From IMG/VR virus record IMGVR_UViG_3300040801_001025, positions 1-64,000 of that record: a DNA stretch of 64,000 nt. One strand, written 5' to 3'. Shown in pieces: positions 23,500 through 33,233 of this stretch (its first letter is position 1; every line of letters begins with the position of its first letter). Origin of the DNA: a virus. The translations under genes were made by a program, and so were the position numbers. The notes below the pieces were generated by a model, which was given only the letters and a program-made list of their open reading frames with translations, did no database searches and was not told the DNA's origin.

Positions 23500-25200
23500 A
23501 TGCACAATAAAGACAATGAAACATTCATAGCACAATATAGAGCGGCCCTTGCCGCAAAACTTTCCCGTCAAGAGTTTGCGGAATACCTTGGCATTCTACC
23601 TGAAAGCGTTTTACGCAGACGACTAAGTATCAAAACTTCCACTGGCCTTGACCTCGCATTCCTTCCACATGAAGATAATTATTCCGGTGTTGATCTTGAT
23701 AAGATCACCGTCTTTGAAGAAAAATTCAAAGAACTTATTGAAAAGAATGCTGGTCCTAAGACTATCAAGAATAACGACAGACAAGGTGTGTACGTGTTCG
23801 TAGCTGCACAGAATGCAACGCCGGTACATGAAGGTTTCTGGGCGACTCTTTTACAGTATATTGAATGTCGTCACGGTGAACTCAACGTCATTCCGTATCG
23901 CTATAAAAACCCTACTTCCATTTACACAGAACACAGCAAAGAACTAGATTACTGGTGGCCGTGTCTTGAACCATATTTACTAGATCATAAGCTAAAGCTG
24001 TGCAAAGGTCTACAAATTCTTGGTCAGATCAAAATGCAGCCAACCGCGACCAATCCGTTGTCTGGATTCGATGGATTTACTGGCGAAGACTCTGCAATTC
24101 TTGGTCATCCGAAAGTTCAACTTCGTACCGTTGCAACGCCAAGTAAGAGACTTCCAAAAATTCTAGCAACGACAGGTGCATGTACTGTACCGAATTATAC
24201 TGATTCTAAGGCTGGACACAAGGGTAGGTTCCACCACAATCTCAGCGCATTAGTTGTTGAAGTTGATAATGACAAGTTCCATATTCGTCATATACATGGC
24301 GAGGACGATGGGTCGTTCTATGACCTTGATTACTATTATACGTCTACAGGTCGAACCAAATACGGTCGAACAGCCGGATTGGTTCCGGGTGATATCCATG
24401 CCGAGTTCTTGGATGAAAAAGTAGATCAGGCAACATTCCGTGGTTCCGATTCTATTATGGAAGTATTGAATCCAGAAGTTCTGGTAATACATGACGGCGA
24501 AGACTTTTATCGTCGTAACCATCATCACAAAAATAATGACATCCTCGCTTACGGTAAGCATCACTATGGGCGCAACAACGTAGAAGAAGGATTACAAATT
24601 ACGGCTGATTTCTTTGATAGGGTTTCACGTCCTGACACATTAACCTTGGCAGTTCGTGCAAATCATGACGAAGCTTTTGATCGTTGGCTACGTGATGCTG
24701 ATCCAAAGATTGATCCCGAAAACGCTAAATTCTATTACTATATGAAGTATCATCAGCTTGACAATGTTCAGAGAACTGCAACTGGTTTCAAAACTATCAA
24801 TGCTTTTGAATTCTGGGCAAAGAATCCGATGGATCAGCGTGGTATTACATCTGAGACTGTCAAGTTTTTGAAGCGTGATGAAAGCTTTGTGGTTGGTGGT
24901 ATCGAGATTGGTTTCCATGGCGACATTGGCAACAACGGTGGCCATGGTAGCTTGAAATCTTACACCAAGATTGGTCCAAAGGTAGTTATCGGCCACGGCC
25001 ATTCTCCGGGTATTGAAGATGGTGCATATCAGGTTGGTGTATCAGCTAGATTAGATTTAGAGTATGCCGTAGGACCGTCAGGATGGCTCCATACGCACTG
25101 TGTAATATACCCTAATGGCTCGCGTACCCTTCTCAATGTAATCAACGGAGAGTGGCGTGCAAGCTTCTATGACAGGGAAGATGAGCTTCTAGCTGCGTGA
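23500..25200 (+). CDS. Metallophosphoesterase with N-terminal HTH, T5 A1-like
   Basis: Predicted calcineurin-type phosphoesterase acting on nucleic acid. The metal motifs are in order: G-D-I-H (297-300), a H-D-G-E-D-F variant of the GD motif (331-336), R-A-N-H-D-E for GNH[DE] (386-391), F-H-G-D (472-475) and G-H-G-H (498-501). Residues 20-40 ('LSRQEFAEYLGILPESVLRR') look like a helix-turn-helix. The size (566 aa) and layout recall the phage T5 A1 protein, which is needed for host DNA degradation; that link is from memory and needs a search. Located directly upstream of the large terminase gene. Confidence 0.7.
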   Translation: MHNKDNETFIAQYRAALAAKLSRQEFAEYLGILPESVLRRRLSIKTSTGLDLAFLPHEDNYSGVDLDKITVFEEKFKELIEKNAGPKTIKNNDRQGVYVFVAAQNATPVHEGFWATLLQYIECRHGELNVIPYRYKNPTSIYTEHSKELDYWWPCLEPYLLDHKLKLCKGLQILGQIKMQPTATNPLSGFDGFTGEDSAILGHPKVQLRTVATPSKRLPKILATTGACTVPNYTDSKAGHKGRFHHNLSALVVEVDNDKFHIRHIHGEDDGSFYDLDYYYTSTGRTKYGRTAGLVPGDIHAEFLDEKVDQATFRGSDSIMEVLNPEVLVIHDGEDFYRRNHHHKNNDILAYGKHHYGRNNVEEGLQITADFFDRVSRPDTLTLAVRANHDEAFDRWLRDADPKIDPENAKFYYYMKYHQLDNVQRTATGFKTINAFEFWAKNPMDQRGITSETVKFLKRDESFVVGGIEIGFHGDIGNNGGHGSLKSYTKIGPKVVIGHGHSPGIEDGAYQVGVSARLDLEYAVGPSGWLHTHCVIYPNGSRTLLNVINGEWRASFYDREDELLAA

Positions 25201-25244
25201 CACATTTAAAATAAAGGGCTAAATAGCCATAGGGAGAAATTTCT

Positions 25245-26843
25245 ATGGCTAGTAACTCTAAAGTAAAGACAGTTAAGAATAATCCGAATCTTAAAAGTGC
25301 GAATCAGGAAATTGAACTGACGTATGAACAGATTCAGGAATATGCGAAGTGTATGGATGACCCGATATACTTCATTAAAAAATATGTGTACATTACGCAC
25401 CCTGTACAGGGTCAGATCAAGTTTGATCTTTACGATTATCAAGAAGAGCTAGTCAAGAATTACCAGAATGAGAGAAACAATATTGTACTCTCGGCTCGAC
25501 AGACTGGTAAGACTGAAACATCCTCGGCCTATATGCTTTGGTTCTTATTATTCCAGAAGAAGAAAACAGTTCTTGTTGTTTCTAAGGATTTGGAGAGTGC
25601 CAAGGAAATTGTTAAGAAGGTTAAGGACGGATACGAACTCCTTCCACTTTGGCTAAAGCCGGGTATCGATCCAGACAACTGGAACAAAGAAGCAATTGAA
25701 TTCGACAATGGTTCTCGTCTAGTTGCTAGAACAACTTCTGATGGTTCTGGTCGTGGTTTGGCTATTTCTCTATTGTACTGTGACGAGCTTGCATTCGTTC
25801 GCCCGCATATTCAGGATCAATTCTGGGATGGTGTTTACCCTACATTGTCTACTGGTGGTTCATGTATTATCACTAGTACGCCAAACGGCGATACTAACTT
25901 GTTTGCTAAGCTTTGGAGGTCTGCTGAACTTAGTACTAAGCTAAAGGCAACAGAAACACCGGGCACCGAAGATTTGATGCCGTTCCATGCGACTCGTATT
26001 TATTGGGATCAGCCACCGGGCCGCGATGAAGCATTTAAGAAAGAGAAGATTGCTGTTCTTGGAGAGCGTAAGTGGCTTCAGGAATATGAATGCGAATTCA
26101 TCAGTAGTGACAATTCGCTATTTGACACTCGTGTTATTCAGGTTGAACAGCGTCGAGTAGAGAATATGAAGCCTGCTTTTGTTATCAACGGTGAGCAGGA
26201 ATTCTATAAGCCTATTTCACAGGGCATGACTTACATTGTTGGAGTTGACCCTGCAACTGGAACAGGTGAGGACTATTCTGTAATAGAAGTATTCGAATTC
26301 CCATCGCTAATTCAAGTAATGGAATATAGGGCTAACACTGTAAGTGAACATGTGTTATACTCGTATCTCAAGAAAGTACTTGGCTTCTTAGAACAATATG
26401 CAGAAGAGATTTATTTCAGTGTAGAGAATAACGGTGTTGGTCGTGCTATGTGTGCATTGTATATGCAGGACGAGCGGCCACCTCAATTCTCTCATTTCAT
26501 GTGTGAACGTGGTAAAAATAAGCTAGGTTATACAACTACGAATGCCACTAAGCGTGAAGCTGCCATAAGATTCAAGAACTTTTTTGAACGTCGCGAAATG
26601 ACAATTCTATCACCTATTCTATTCAAAGAAATGAAAAGCTATATTAGGAAAGGTGATGGATTTGAAGCGCAAACTGGTGCAACTGATGATTGCATATCCG
26701 CAGTATTCATCATAATGCGAATGCTAGACGACATTGCGATGTACAACCCCCGTGCTTATGACAAGCTTTATAAGTTTGGAGAACAGTCTCGTGGTGACGA
26801 ATGGTATACCAATGATGACTTTATTCCGGGTGGAATGCTATAA
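25245..26843 (+). CDS. 17: Large terminase subunit gp17
   Basis: DNA-packaging motor: ATPase plus headful nuclease. The ATPase domain has Walker A 'SARQTGKTET' (83-92) and Walker B with catalytic Glu 'LLYCDELAF' (176-184). The RNase H-like nuclease domain starts at 'YIVGVDPATGTGEDYSVI' (about 330-347, first catalytic Asp), followed by 'FSVENNGVGRAM' (about 390) and the last acidic motif 'TDDCISAVFI' (about 490). 532 aa against 610 in T4. No small terminase is obvious next to it. Confidence 0.95.
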   Translation: MASNSKVKTVKNNPNLKSANQEIELTYEQIQEYAKCMDDPIYFIKKYVYITHPVQGQIKFDLYDYQEELVKNYQNERNNIVLSARQTGKTETSSAYMLWFLLFQKKKTVLVVSKDLESAKEIVKKVKDGYELLPLWLKPGIDPDNWNKEAIEFDNGSRLVARTTSDGSGRGLAISLLYCDELAFVRPHIQDQFWDGVYPTLSTGGSCIITSTPNGDTNLFAKLWRSAELSTKLKATETPGTEDLMPFHATRIYWDQPPGRDEAFKKEKIAVLGERKWLQEYECEFISSDNSLFDTRVIQVEQRRVENMKPAFVINGEQEFYKPISQGMTYIVGVDPATGTGEDYSVIEVFEFPSLIQVMEYRANTVSEHVLYSYLKKVLGFLEQYAEEIYFSVENNGVGRAMCALYMQDERPPQFSHFMCERGKNKLGYTTTNATKREAAIRFKNFFERREMTILSPILFKEMKSYIRKGDGFEAQTGATDDCISAVFIIMRMLDDIAMYNPRAYDKLYKFGEQSRGDEWYTNDDFIPGGML

Positions 26844-26846
26844 ATA
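26839..26846 (+). promoter_or_regulatory. Late promoter box TATAAATA very close to a start codon
   Basis: Exact box overlapping the terminase stop. Its end is only five bases from the ATG at 26852, so a transcript from it would start at or next to that ATG. Confidence 0.6.
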
Positions 26847-26851
26847 CAAGT

Positions 26852-27385
26852 ATGACTAAATCAGTGTTGTTACCAGCGCGTATTTTACTAGAAACTTCTT
26901 ATAATACGCTATATACTAATACTACTCAGAACTTTAAGACGCCTCGCGATCAAAGTTCTGAGCGTGTTCAGGTGTTGAATAAAAGATTCATGCCTGCTCC
27001 TAGAAATCAAATTCTCGGAGTATTGGCAACAACACGAACGGACATTGAGAGATACAACACCAAGATGTATTTTCTCGGTGTTAATTATCTGGAACTAGAA
27101 GAGGATACTGATGGGTATTCTTTTACTGCTCCGGGTGGTCAAGACTACACAATTGAGCGTATCAACGAGAATTCGAATGATGTGCGAGTAGCGTGTACTT
27201 GTCTTGACTTTTACTATCGCTTTGCTCCTTGGAACTATAGCGATGGCAGTTTGCACGGTAATCCACCGCCGCCTTATGTTAAGACGACGGATAGAGAACC
27301 ATATAATCCAGATAAAATTCCGGGTTTGTGCAAGCATATGATTTCGCTGGCTAGTGAATTACGTGCCGATGGCATGTTTGAGTAA
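26852..27385 (+). CDS. Hypothetical protein with SWIM-like CxC...CxH motif (177 aa)
   Basis: Unrecognised. 'ACTCLDFYYRF' (about residues 113-123) and 'GLCKHMISLASEL' (about 156-168) give the order C-x-C ... C-x-H seen in SWIM zinc-binding modules, with an insert of about 38 residues. The N-terminal half is beta-rich. Late promoter immediately upstream. A virion-associated role is likely from position, but function is unknown. Confidence 0.6.
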   Translation: MTKSVLLPARILLETSYNTLYTNTTQNFKTPRDQSSERVQVLNKRFMPAPRNQILGVLATTRTDIERYNTKMYFLGVNYLELEEDTDGYSFTAPGGQDYTIERINENSNDVRVACTCLDFYYRFAPWNYSDGSLHGNPPPPYVKTTDREPYNPDKIPGLCKHMISLASELRADGMFE

Positions 27386-27514
27386 ATAGCCGGTTGTAAA
27401 TTATACCGAGTGTTGCATAATAAGCCTCACTTGGACGCAAGACTAAGATGTAATAAGAAATGCAGAAATGCAAGAAAAGCTAAGACTATAATAAGAAAAT
27501 AGGAGAATTATAAG
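27386..27514 (+). promoter_or_regulatory. Purine-rich leader and -10 box of the gp32-like gene
   Basis: This 129-base gap contains TATAAT at 27487-27492 without a good -35, and two related A/G-rich segments (27440-27460 and 27480-27500). A long, unstructured A-rich leader is what T4 gp32 uses for translational self-control; the same may apply here. TAGGAG lies 13 bases before the ATG. Confidence 0.4.
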
Positions 27515-28471
27515 ATGGCTAGAGCAAGTTTGAAAGACCTTAAGGCGAAGTTGAAGAAAGAAAAAGAAGCTACTAAGAAAACCAGTGGTGGTGGCTTTTG
27601 GTATCCTCTCTGGGACTTGCCGCACGAAGGTAAAACCTCCATCCGTATCCTCGAAGACCCGAACGAAGATAACGATCTGTACTACTACTTGCAGTATCTT
27701 GAGCATAATATCGAGATTGACGGCAAGTGGGAACGCATCCCGTGTCCTAAGACGTGGGGCCAACATAACGAATGCCCAATCTGCGAATTGTCTGCTAAGA
27801 TGTATGCAGCCAAGAAGCCAGAAATCGGCAAGTACTACTACCGCAATCTCTACACCATTGTCCGTGGTTTGATCACCAAAGACGGTCTAGTGTACGAAGA
27901 TGAAAGCGATGATGCAACTGGTACGGTTCGTCCGTTCAAGTTCTCCTATCAGCTTTCTCAGAAGCTCAAGAATGATGCAGACCAATTCATTGAAGAAAGT
28001 GATGAAGACGATGCTCCGTTCTATGATCTAGATGCAGGTATTGATTTCGTTATCAAGAAGATCGTTACTTCTGATGGTAAGAAAGAGTTTCCGAAGTACG
28101 ACATTGGTAGTGGATTCGCATTGAAGCCGAAGAAGATTCCTGATGCATTGCAGAAGAAAATTGGTGAACTCGAACCACTCGCTGCATTGCTGCCGCCTCA
28201 GCCAACCTATGATGAAGTTCATGCAAAGCTTGAAGCTCATCAGAACGTTGTTGGTAGTGATGAAGATGATGACGATGACGTAGCCTCTGATGAAGACATT
28301 GAGGCAATGATCAACCGTCAGCGTAATACTGTCGATGACGATGACGACGATAATGAAGTCGAGTCGTTGACTGAAGATGATGACGACGTTGATGTATCCG
28401 CACTGTTGGATGACGACGACGATGATGACGATGGTCTAGATGCACTAGCTAAGTTAGCAGCAGAAGACTGA
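27515..28471 (+). CDS. 32: Single-stranded DNA-binding protein gp32
   Basis: Coats ssDNA during replication and recombination. The basic N-terminus (about 1-22, Lys-rich) corresponds to the cooperativity domain. The OB-fold core has the zinc site 'CPKTWGQHNECPIC' (Cys77, His84, Cys87, Cys90). The C-terminal 70 residues are almost pure Asp/Glu with short neutral breaks, the protein-interaction tail. 318 aa against 301 in T4. A terminator follows. Confidence 0.93.
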   Translation: MARASLKDLKAKLKKEKEATKKTSGGGFWYPLWDLPHEGKTSIRILEDPNEDNDLYYYLQYLEHNIEIDGKWERIPCPKTWGQHNECPICELSAKMYAAKKPEIGKYYYRNLYTIVRGLITKDGLVYEDESDDATGTVRPFKFSYQLSQKLKNDADQFIEESDEDDAPFYDLDAGIDFVIKKIVTSDGKKEFPKYDIGSGFALKPKKIPDALQKKIGELEPLAALLPPQPTYDEVHAKLEAHQNVVGSDEDDDDDVASDEDIEAMINRQRNTVDDDDDDNEVESLTEDDDDVDVSALLDDDDDDDDGLDALAKLAAED

Positions 28472-28478
28472 TCACTTC

Positions 28479-28508
28479 GGGGGAGGGCAACCTCCCCCAT
28501 CTTTTCTT
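28479..28508 (+). terminator. Intrinsic terminator after the gp32 gene
   Basis: Stem GGGGGAGG/CCTCCCCC with a GCAA tetraloop, then ATCTTTTCTTT. It separates the abundant gp32 message from the UvsX operon. Confidence 0.9.
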
Positions 28509-28520
28509 TGAGGAACAAAT

Positions 28521-29678
28521 ATGTCATTTATGAAGAAGTATCTCAAGACTCTTGAGAAGAACGATGATGTTGTCATCGGTCTAAAACCCCCTTCGTATTA
28601 TCTTGATACGGGGAACTACGCTCTCAATATGCTCATGTCAGGCAGAATTGAGGGTGGATCAGCACAGGGTCGTGTAATCGGTCTAGCTGGTCACTCTAGC
28701 TCTGGTAAGAGCTTAGTCGCGGGCAGCTTTGCTGCTCAAGTTGTTCGAGACGGTGGTATGGCACTTGTTATTGACTCTGAAGGTTCGCTTGATGAAAATT
28801 TCATGGCAAACCTCGGGGTTGACGTTGAAAGTGAGAATTACGAGCGTGTCGGTGTAACAACTATTCCTACTGCTGCACAGGTTGTCAACGGATTTGTTAA
28901 GATGTACCGTGAGAACAGTATAGATCAACGAGCGTTGATTGTGGTTGATTCTCTTGATAACCCGATGACTGAAAGTGAAGAAGAAGCACTAAACAGCAAG
29001 TTAACCCTTGGCGGTGACCAAGGTCAACATGCTAAACAACTAAAGCGTATGGGCAGACCGTGGGGTAACTCTATTACGAATTTGCCAATCACTATTGTCT
29101 GTACAAAGCAGGTTTACAAAAACCAAGACCCAGTTACTTATAAAGGCCAACCTTGGATCGTAACTGACGCTATGCAATATATCTGTTCGCAGATTATTTT
29201 GTTCGAGAAGTTGAACTTTAAGGACAAATCAACCAATCAGCATATGGGCTTCACCTTGAAAGCTAGTAGCTTCAAGAACCGTATTGCTCGTGAGAAGAAC
29301 AATGTAAAAATTGAGATTCCTTACGATCATGGTATTGAACCTTATAGTGGTCTACTTGATCTTGCACAGTCATTTGATGTTGTGCAAAAGAATGGTGGAT
29401 GGTATACTATGGGTGATAAGAAGTTCCAAGAGAAAGCGGCTCGTAACGATAAAGAACTCATGCAGAGTATCATTGAAGCAATTGCAGTTGCAAACGAAGA
29501 AGTTGATCCTGAGACTGGACGACCGAAGGTTCGTAAATTGGACGTTGATATGGACGGCATGGTAACTGAATTAGATAACCCGACTGAAGTAAAAAAGACT
29601 CGCAAGCAGAAACTAATCGAAGCGCGTGAGCATAAAGTTGGATTGGATGACGAAGATGACGAAGACCTTACTGGATAA
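28521..29678 (+). CDS. uvsX: UvsX recombinase (RecA family)
   Basis: Strand-exchange protein for recombination-dependent replication. Walker A 'GHSSSGKS' at 57-64, Walker B-like 'RALIVVDSLD' near 137-146, and the linker 'GDQGQHAKQLKR' of the UvsX family. 385 aa, close to T4 UvsX (391). The acidic C-terminus resembles that of other recombinases. Ribosome binding site TTGAGG. The end overlaps the next gene by 23 bases or more. Confidence 0.95.
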   Translation: MSFMKKYLKTLEKNDDVVIGLKPPSYYLDTGNYALNMLMSGRIEGGSAQGRVIGLAGHSSSGKSLVAGSFAAQVVRDGGMALVIDSEGSLDENFMANLGVDVESENYERVGVTTIPTAAQVVNGFVKMYRENSIDQRALIVVDSLDNPMTESEEEALNSKLTLGGDQGQHAKQLKRMGRPWGNSITNLPITIVCTKQVYKNQDPVTYKGQPWIVTDAMQYICSQIILFEKLNFKDKSTNQHMGFTLKASSFKNRIAREKNNVKIEIPYDHGIEPYSGLLDLAQSFDVVQKNGGWYTMGDKKFQEKAARNDKELMQSIIEAIAVANEEVDPETGRPKVRKLDVDMDGMVTELDNPTEVKKTRKQKLIEAREHKVGLDDEDDEDLTG

Positions 29679-30255
29679 GCTTAACACACTGGACCGAATT
29701 CATAATAAGATTATTTCTCAGTATGCTGAGAAGATGAATCGAGTATTTCAGATTGTTTATGAAATCGATACAGAGGTTGAGTGGAGTAATGTATATAAAT
29801 GTTACCCTACCAGTAACTTTGGCTTCATCAAAGGTGTTTGCCGTGTCAATAAAGGTGACACGATGAAAAACCCAATGGGTGAAACCGTTATCTTAGACAG
29901 CCCTATGGTACTTACCGTAGGGTTTGTCCTTCCACTTGGCCATGTTGATAAGCTAACCCCATATGAAATTGCTGAGTATATTCAGCGAATGAAAATGCTG
30001 GAGAAAGTGTGTGATCTTGAAGAGTTTACTGATCTTCTTCGTAGCGAAGACTTTGATATTGATGATATTGAACCGCTACTTCCCGTTGGTATCGTTCGCG
30101 AACCACCTGATGAAGAAGATGATGATGACATTGAAGAATTGGCGAGACCTGTTGAAGTAGATGGTTTTGACACATCTTCACTTACCGATGAGCAACTTAG
30201 AAGTCTAATAACAAACACAGTAGTAGGGACAAATGGCGCAAAACAAAAGCAATGA
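29656..30255 (+). CDS. Hypothetical protein between UvsX and UvsW (199 aa)
   Basis: Unrecognised. The start may be the ATG at 29656 or 29647; both lie inside the end of uvsX. The protein has a central beta-rich region and a C-terminal acidic, Glu/Asp-rich segment (about 145-165). Overlaps the next gene by 23 bases, so the whole run uvsX-uvsW is a tight operon of recombination functions. Confidence 0.7.
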   Translation: MTKTLLDKLNTLDRIHNKIISQYAEKMNRVFQIVYEIDTEVEWSNVYKCYPTSNFGFIKGVCRVNKGDTMKNPMGETVILDSPMVLTVGFVLPLGHVDKLTPYEIAEYIQRMKMLEKVCDLEEFTDLLRSEDFDIDDIEPLLPVGIVREPPDEEDDDDIEELARPVEVDGFDTSSLTDEQLRSLITNTVVGTNGAKQKQ

Positions 30256-30745
30256 TGAAATACTAGATATTCTCAAACGCCAGCGTCTCAAGACATTCTA
30301 CGACTTAAAAGAAGATACCTCAAACTTAAAGGACATTCTTGAACCATATCAAGACATGCTTCCTATTGCCCGAAAGCTAGTATCAGTTCGTGGTAAATAC
30401 GTCGAAGAAGTTTTGACAACGCACGGATCAGAATATCAGTTCTTTGATGAATGCAGATGGAGCATCAAGATGCTCTTGGATTATTTCACTGAACTGCTAA
30501 AGCATGAACGTGGCTTAGAATATCAGAAGATTCTAAACTCCAGTGCGAAAGTGATTAATGACAGTGCAATCAAATCTCTGATTGACGCAAAGCCTAACAT
30601 CTTACAGCGTACTCATCAACTCTTGATGATTCGCGATCTATACCAAAGATATAATGGCATTCTTGAGAGCTATCAACAAAGAGCATACCAACTTAACAAT
30701 TACACGAGGCATACCGAATACGGTACACTTAGAACAATCTTATGA
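30233..30745 (+). CDS. Helical protein in the recombination operon, possible UvsY analogue
   Basis: All-helical, charged protein of 170 aa. Its position between uvsX and uvsW and its composition would fit a recombination mediator such as T4 UvsY (137 aa), but there is no sequence motif that proves this. It ends with ATGA overlapping uvsW. The UvsY suggestion is inference from context only. Confidence 0.65.
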   Translation: MAQNKSNDEILDILKRQRLKTFYDLKEDTSNLKDILEPYQDMLPIARKLVSVRGKYVEEVLTTHGSEYQFFDECRWSIKMLLDYFTELLKHERGLEYQKILNSSAKVINDSAIKSLIDAKPNILQRTHQLLMIRDLYQRYNGILESYQQRAYQLNNYTRHTEYGTLRTIL

Positions 30746-32223
30746 GCGCACGAATTACTATACTTGACGAAGTTAATGTTTCAGTTACTGGACTAGAGCC
30801 AAGAGACATTAATTTCTTGTATGACAAATTTAGCATCTATGCTAAAGGTTTTCGCCACCAAGTAAAATTTAAACTTGGTCGATGGGATGGCAAGATACAA
30901 CACTTTTCTAAGCAAGGTAAGACTTACGTCAAGCTTTTGCCAGAAATCATCAAGTATTTGCGTGCCAGAGAATACAGTATCAAGCTTGTCGATAACCGTC
31001 AACAGCGTGATCTGAGCATTCCGCCTATTGACGAGAACTACTTGATTGATCGTGGATACGAAGACATCAAGTTGGGTGCTCATCAAGTTCGTGGCATCAA
31101 TGCGCTTACAAAAGCTGGTGGTGAAATATTTGAGGGCGGTACTGGTGCAGGCAAAACACTTATGACTGCCGTGTTAGCTCAGCTTTATGAAGAACATCAT
31201 AACTTCAGAACAATTGTCATTGTACCCACGAAAGACTTGATCACGCAGACTCGTAATGAAATGGTTGAGTTTGGTGTTGATGCGGGTTTGTATGGTGCCG
31301 AAAAAGACTTAGATCATACTCATATCGTGAGTACTTGGCAAACTCTACAGAAGAATCCCGCATTCATGGGTCAGTTCCAAGCTGTAATAGTTGATGAGTG
31401 CCATGGGGTCACGGGCGACGTACTTCGCAGCATATTAAATGATGCTGGTGCAAAGTGCGCTGTTCGTATAGGTTTGACTGGCACCTTACCAGAAGAAGAA
31501 ATTGATCAGATGGCTGTTCGTATTACACTTGGTAATGTAATCGAAAAAGTCGAAGCATCAGAATTGATTGCATGTGGTTGGCTTGCTGAGTTGAAACTTT
31601 ATAGCTATGAGCTTGTCGAAGACCTACGTCAAGAGTTTGCTGAGTTCATTGAGAAGAATCCGAAGTATGCCAATATTACATATAAGCAATACAAGAGTGG
31701 TAAACATTCGTTCCCTGATTACACCGCAGAGAAAAAGTATCTTCAAAAGAAAGAAGAGCGTTTAGATTTCTTGTCGAAGTTGATAGCAACTACAGGAAAG
31801 CAGAACACTTTGATTCTTGTGCCTAATGTTGAATTTGGTAGAAAGCTTGCACGTTCTATTGAAGGCGCAACATTCTTTTCGGGCAAAGACACTAGCAAAA
31901 TAAGACAGCAATTGTACTCGTCTTTTAATGAAGAAAATGGTATAATAGCTATTACAACCTATGCGCTTGCCTCCACTGGTCTTAATATCAAGAGAATTTT
32001 CAATCTATTCTTGATTGATGCTGGCAAAAGTTATGTTCAGGTTATTCAGAGCATTGGACGTGGATTGCGCCGTGCTCCTGACAAAGACAAGGTGTGGGTT
32101 TACGATGTGTATAGTGATACTCGTTTCTCGAAAACTCATGGTGGCAAGCGTAAGACACATTACAAGAAAAAGAATTATAAGTTCACTCATAAGAAAGTGG
32201 ACTACATAAACTTACTTATATAA
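30742..32223 (+). CDS. uvsW: UvsW-type DNA/RNA helicase
   Basis: Superfamily 2 helicase that unwinds branched DNA and R-loops and shifts the phage from origin- to recombination-dependent replication. N-terminal about 100 residues form the UvsW substrate-binding domain ('KLGRWDGKIQHFSKQGK'). Motif I 'GGTGAGKT' (132-139), motif II 'DECHG' (218-222), motif III 'GLTGT', motif VI 'QSIGRGLRRAPDK' (about 434). 493 aa, near T4 (503). Confidence 0.94.
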   Translation: MSARITILDEVNVSVTGLEPRDINFLYDKFSIYAKGFRHQVKFKLGRWDGKIQHFSKQGKTYVKLLPEIIKYLRAREYSIKLVDNRQQRDLSIPPIDENYLIDRGYEDIKLGAHQVRGINALTKAGGEIFEGGTGAGKTLMTAVLAQLYEEHHNFRTIVIVPTKDLITQTRNEMVEFGVDAGLYGAEKDLDHTHIVSTWQTLQKNPAFMGQFQAVIVDECHGVTGDVLRSILNDAGAKCAVRIGLTGTLPEEEIDQMAVRITLGNVIEKVEASELIACGWLAELKLYSYELVEDLRQEFAEFIEKNPKYANITYKQYKSGKHSFPDYTAEKKYLQKKEERLDFLSKLIATTGKQNTLILVPNVEFGRKLARSIEGATFFSGKDTSKIRQQLYSSFNEENGIIAITTYALASTGLNIKRIFNLFLIDAGKSYVQVIQSIGRGLRRAPDKDKVWVYDVYSDTRFSKTHGGKRKTHYKKKNYKFTHKKVDYINLLI

Positions 32224-32232
32224 GGACCACTA

Positions 32233-32724
32233 ATGATAATTTCTGATGAAACCTCATACCCAGTATTGATTGATAGTGTCGACACGCCAACAATTAATGA
32301 TTACTTCTGGGTACTAGAGTTATCTTATCTTGATTTCATGTTAAACAAACTTAAAATGTTCGAAGAACATACCACACCAACTCTAGAAATTCTAGTAGAT
32401 GATTATTGGATGGAGATTCCTACTAACTGGAATATTCTCGTTTACTCAGAAGAGACTGCACAGCTTGATGTAGCGGAGATATCTGATCTAACTAGAGCAC
32501 GGTTTACCGCAGTATTGTACAAACATAAGACTGGTAGAATTGTACCAGCACCTGTTAAAGTAATTGATTATCATCATGAAGCTCAAGTTAAATTTCCTAG
32601 CCTAAATAAACATACAATGTTATGTCACCATGCAGGTCCAGATTCTTGGGTCTGTGTGGCACCGACTGATAACTATAATAAGTATCTCAAGAATAAGCTC
32701 GTTGGCGACTTGATGACTGATTAA
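32233..32724 (+). CDS. Hypothetical protein (163 aa)
   Basis: Unrecognised. Follows uvsW by nine bases with AAGGACC upstream. The C-terminal half contains 'HTMLCHHAGPDSWVCVAP', with two Cys and several His that could bind metal. No membrane segments. Confidence 0.65.
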   Translation: MIISDETSYPVLIDSVDTPTINDYFWVLELSYLDFMLNKLKMFEEHTTPTLEILVDDYWMEIPTNWNILVYSEETAQLDVAEISDLTRARFTAVLYKHKTGRIVPAPVKVIDYHHEAQVKFPSLNKHTMLCHHAGPDSWVCVAPTDNYNKYLKNKLVGDLMTD

Positions 32725-32735
32725 CGGAGAAATAA

Positions 32736-33233
32736 ATGGCTAGAAAGAAAAAGGCTGAACCCGTAAGCATAGATGAATTGAAATCTTATGTGAAAGGTGC
32801 GATTGAGTTGAATGATGATGGCTGGCATCCTGATGCAAAGCAATGGAACAAGATTGTTGATATGATCATGAATGTCAAGGAGCCTGAACCGGCTCCTGCG
32901 GCACCAGCACCACACTATGGGCCACCAGCACAGCAAGGGACAGCTATGCAACCTGCTGGTAATTTGGGAGGTATGCCGCCGCAACCTCAGCCGGGTCAGG
33001 GGCTACCCACCGGAATGGGAGGAGCAGTGCCTAAGAATCCATATGAAATGGATGATCCAAATGTAGACCGTCCCGCTCCAATGAAGTTGCCAAGTGATGG
33101 TGCTCCTGTTCCAAAGTTTCTTAGAACAGGTGTTGAACAACGCGATGAAAATGGTAACATATCATCTGGTATCACAGTAAAAACTCCAAATATTGATACA
33201 TCGCAAAAACAGTATAAATCAGGATATGAATAA
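32736..33233 (+). CDS. Pro/Gly-rich hypothetical protein (165 aa)
   Basis: Residues 1-50 are a small helical domain with a Lys-rich start; residues about 50-105 are disordered, rich in Pro, Ala, Gly and Gln; the last 50 are polar. Function unknown. Overlaps the next gene by eight bases. ACGGAG precedes the ATG. Confidence 0.7.
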   Translation: MARKKKAEPVSIDELKSYVKGAIELNDDGWHPDAKQWNKIVDMIMNVKEPEPAPAAPAPHYGPPAQQGTAMQPAGNLGGMPPQPQPGQGLPTGMGGAVPKNPYEMDDPNVDRPAPMKLPSDGAPVPKFLRTGVEQRDENGNISSGITVKTPNIDTSQKQYKSGYE

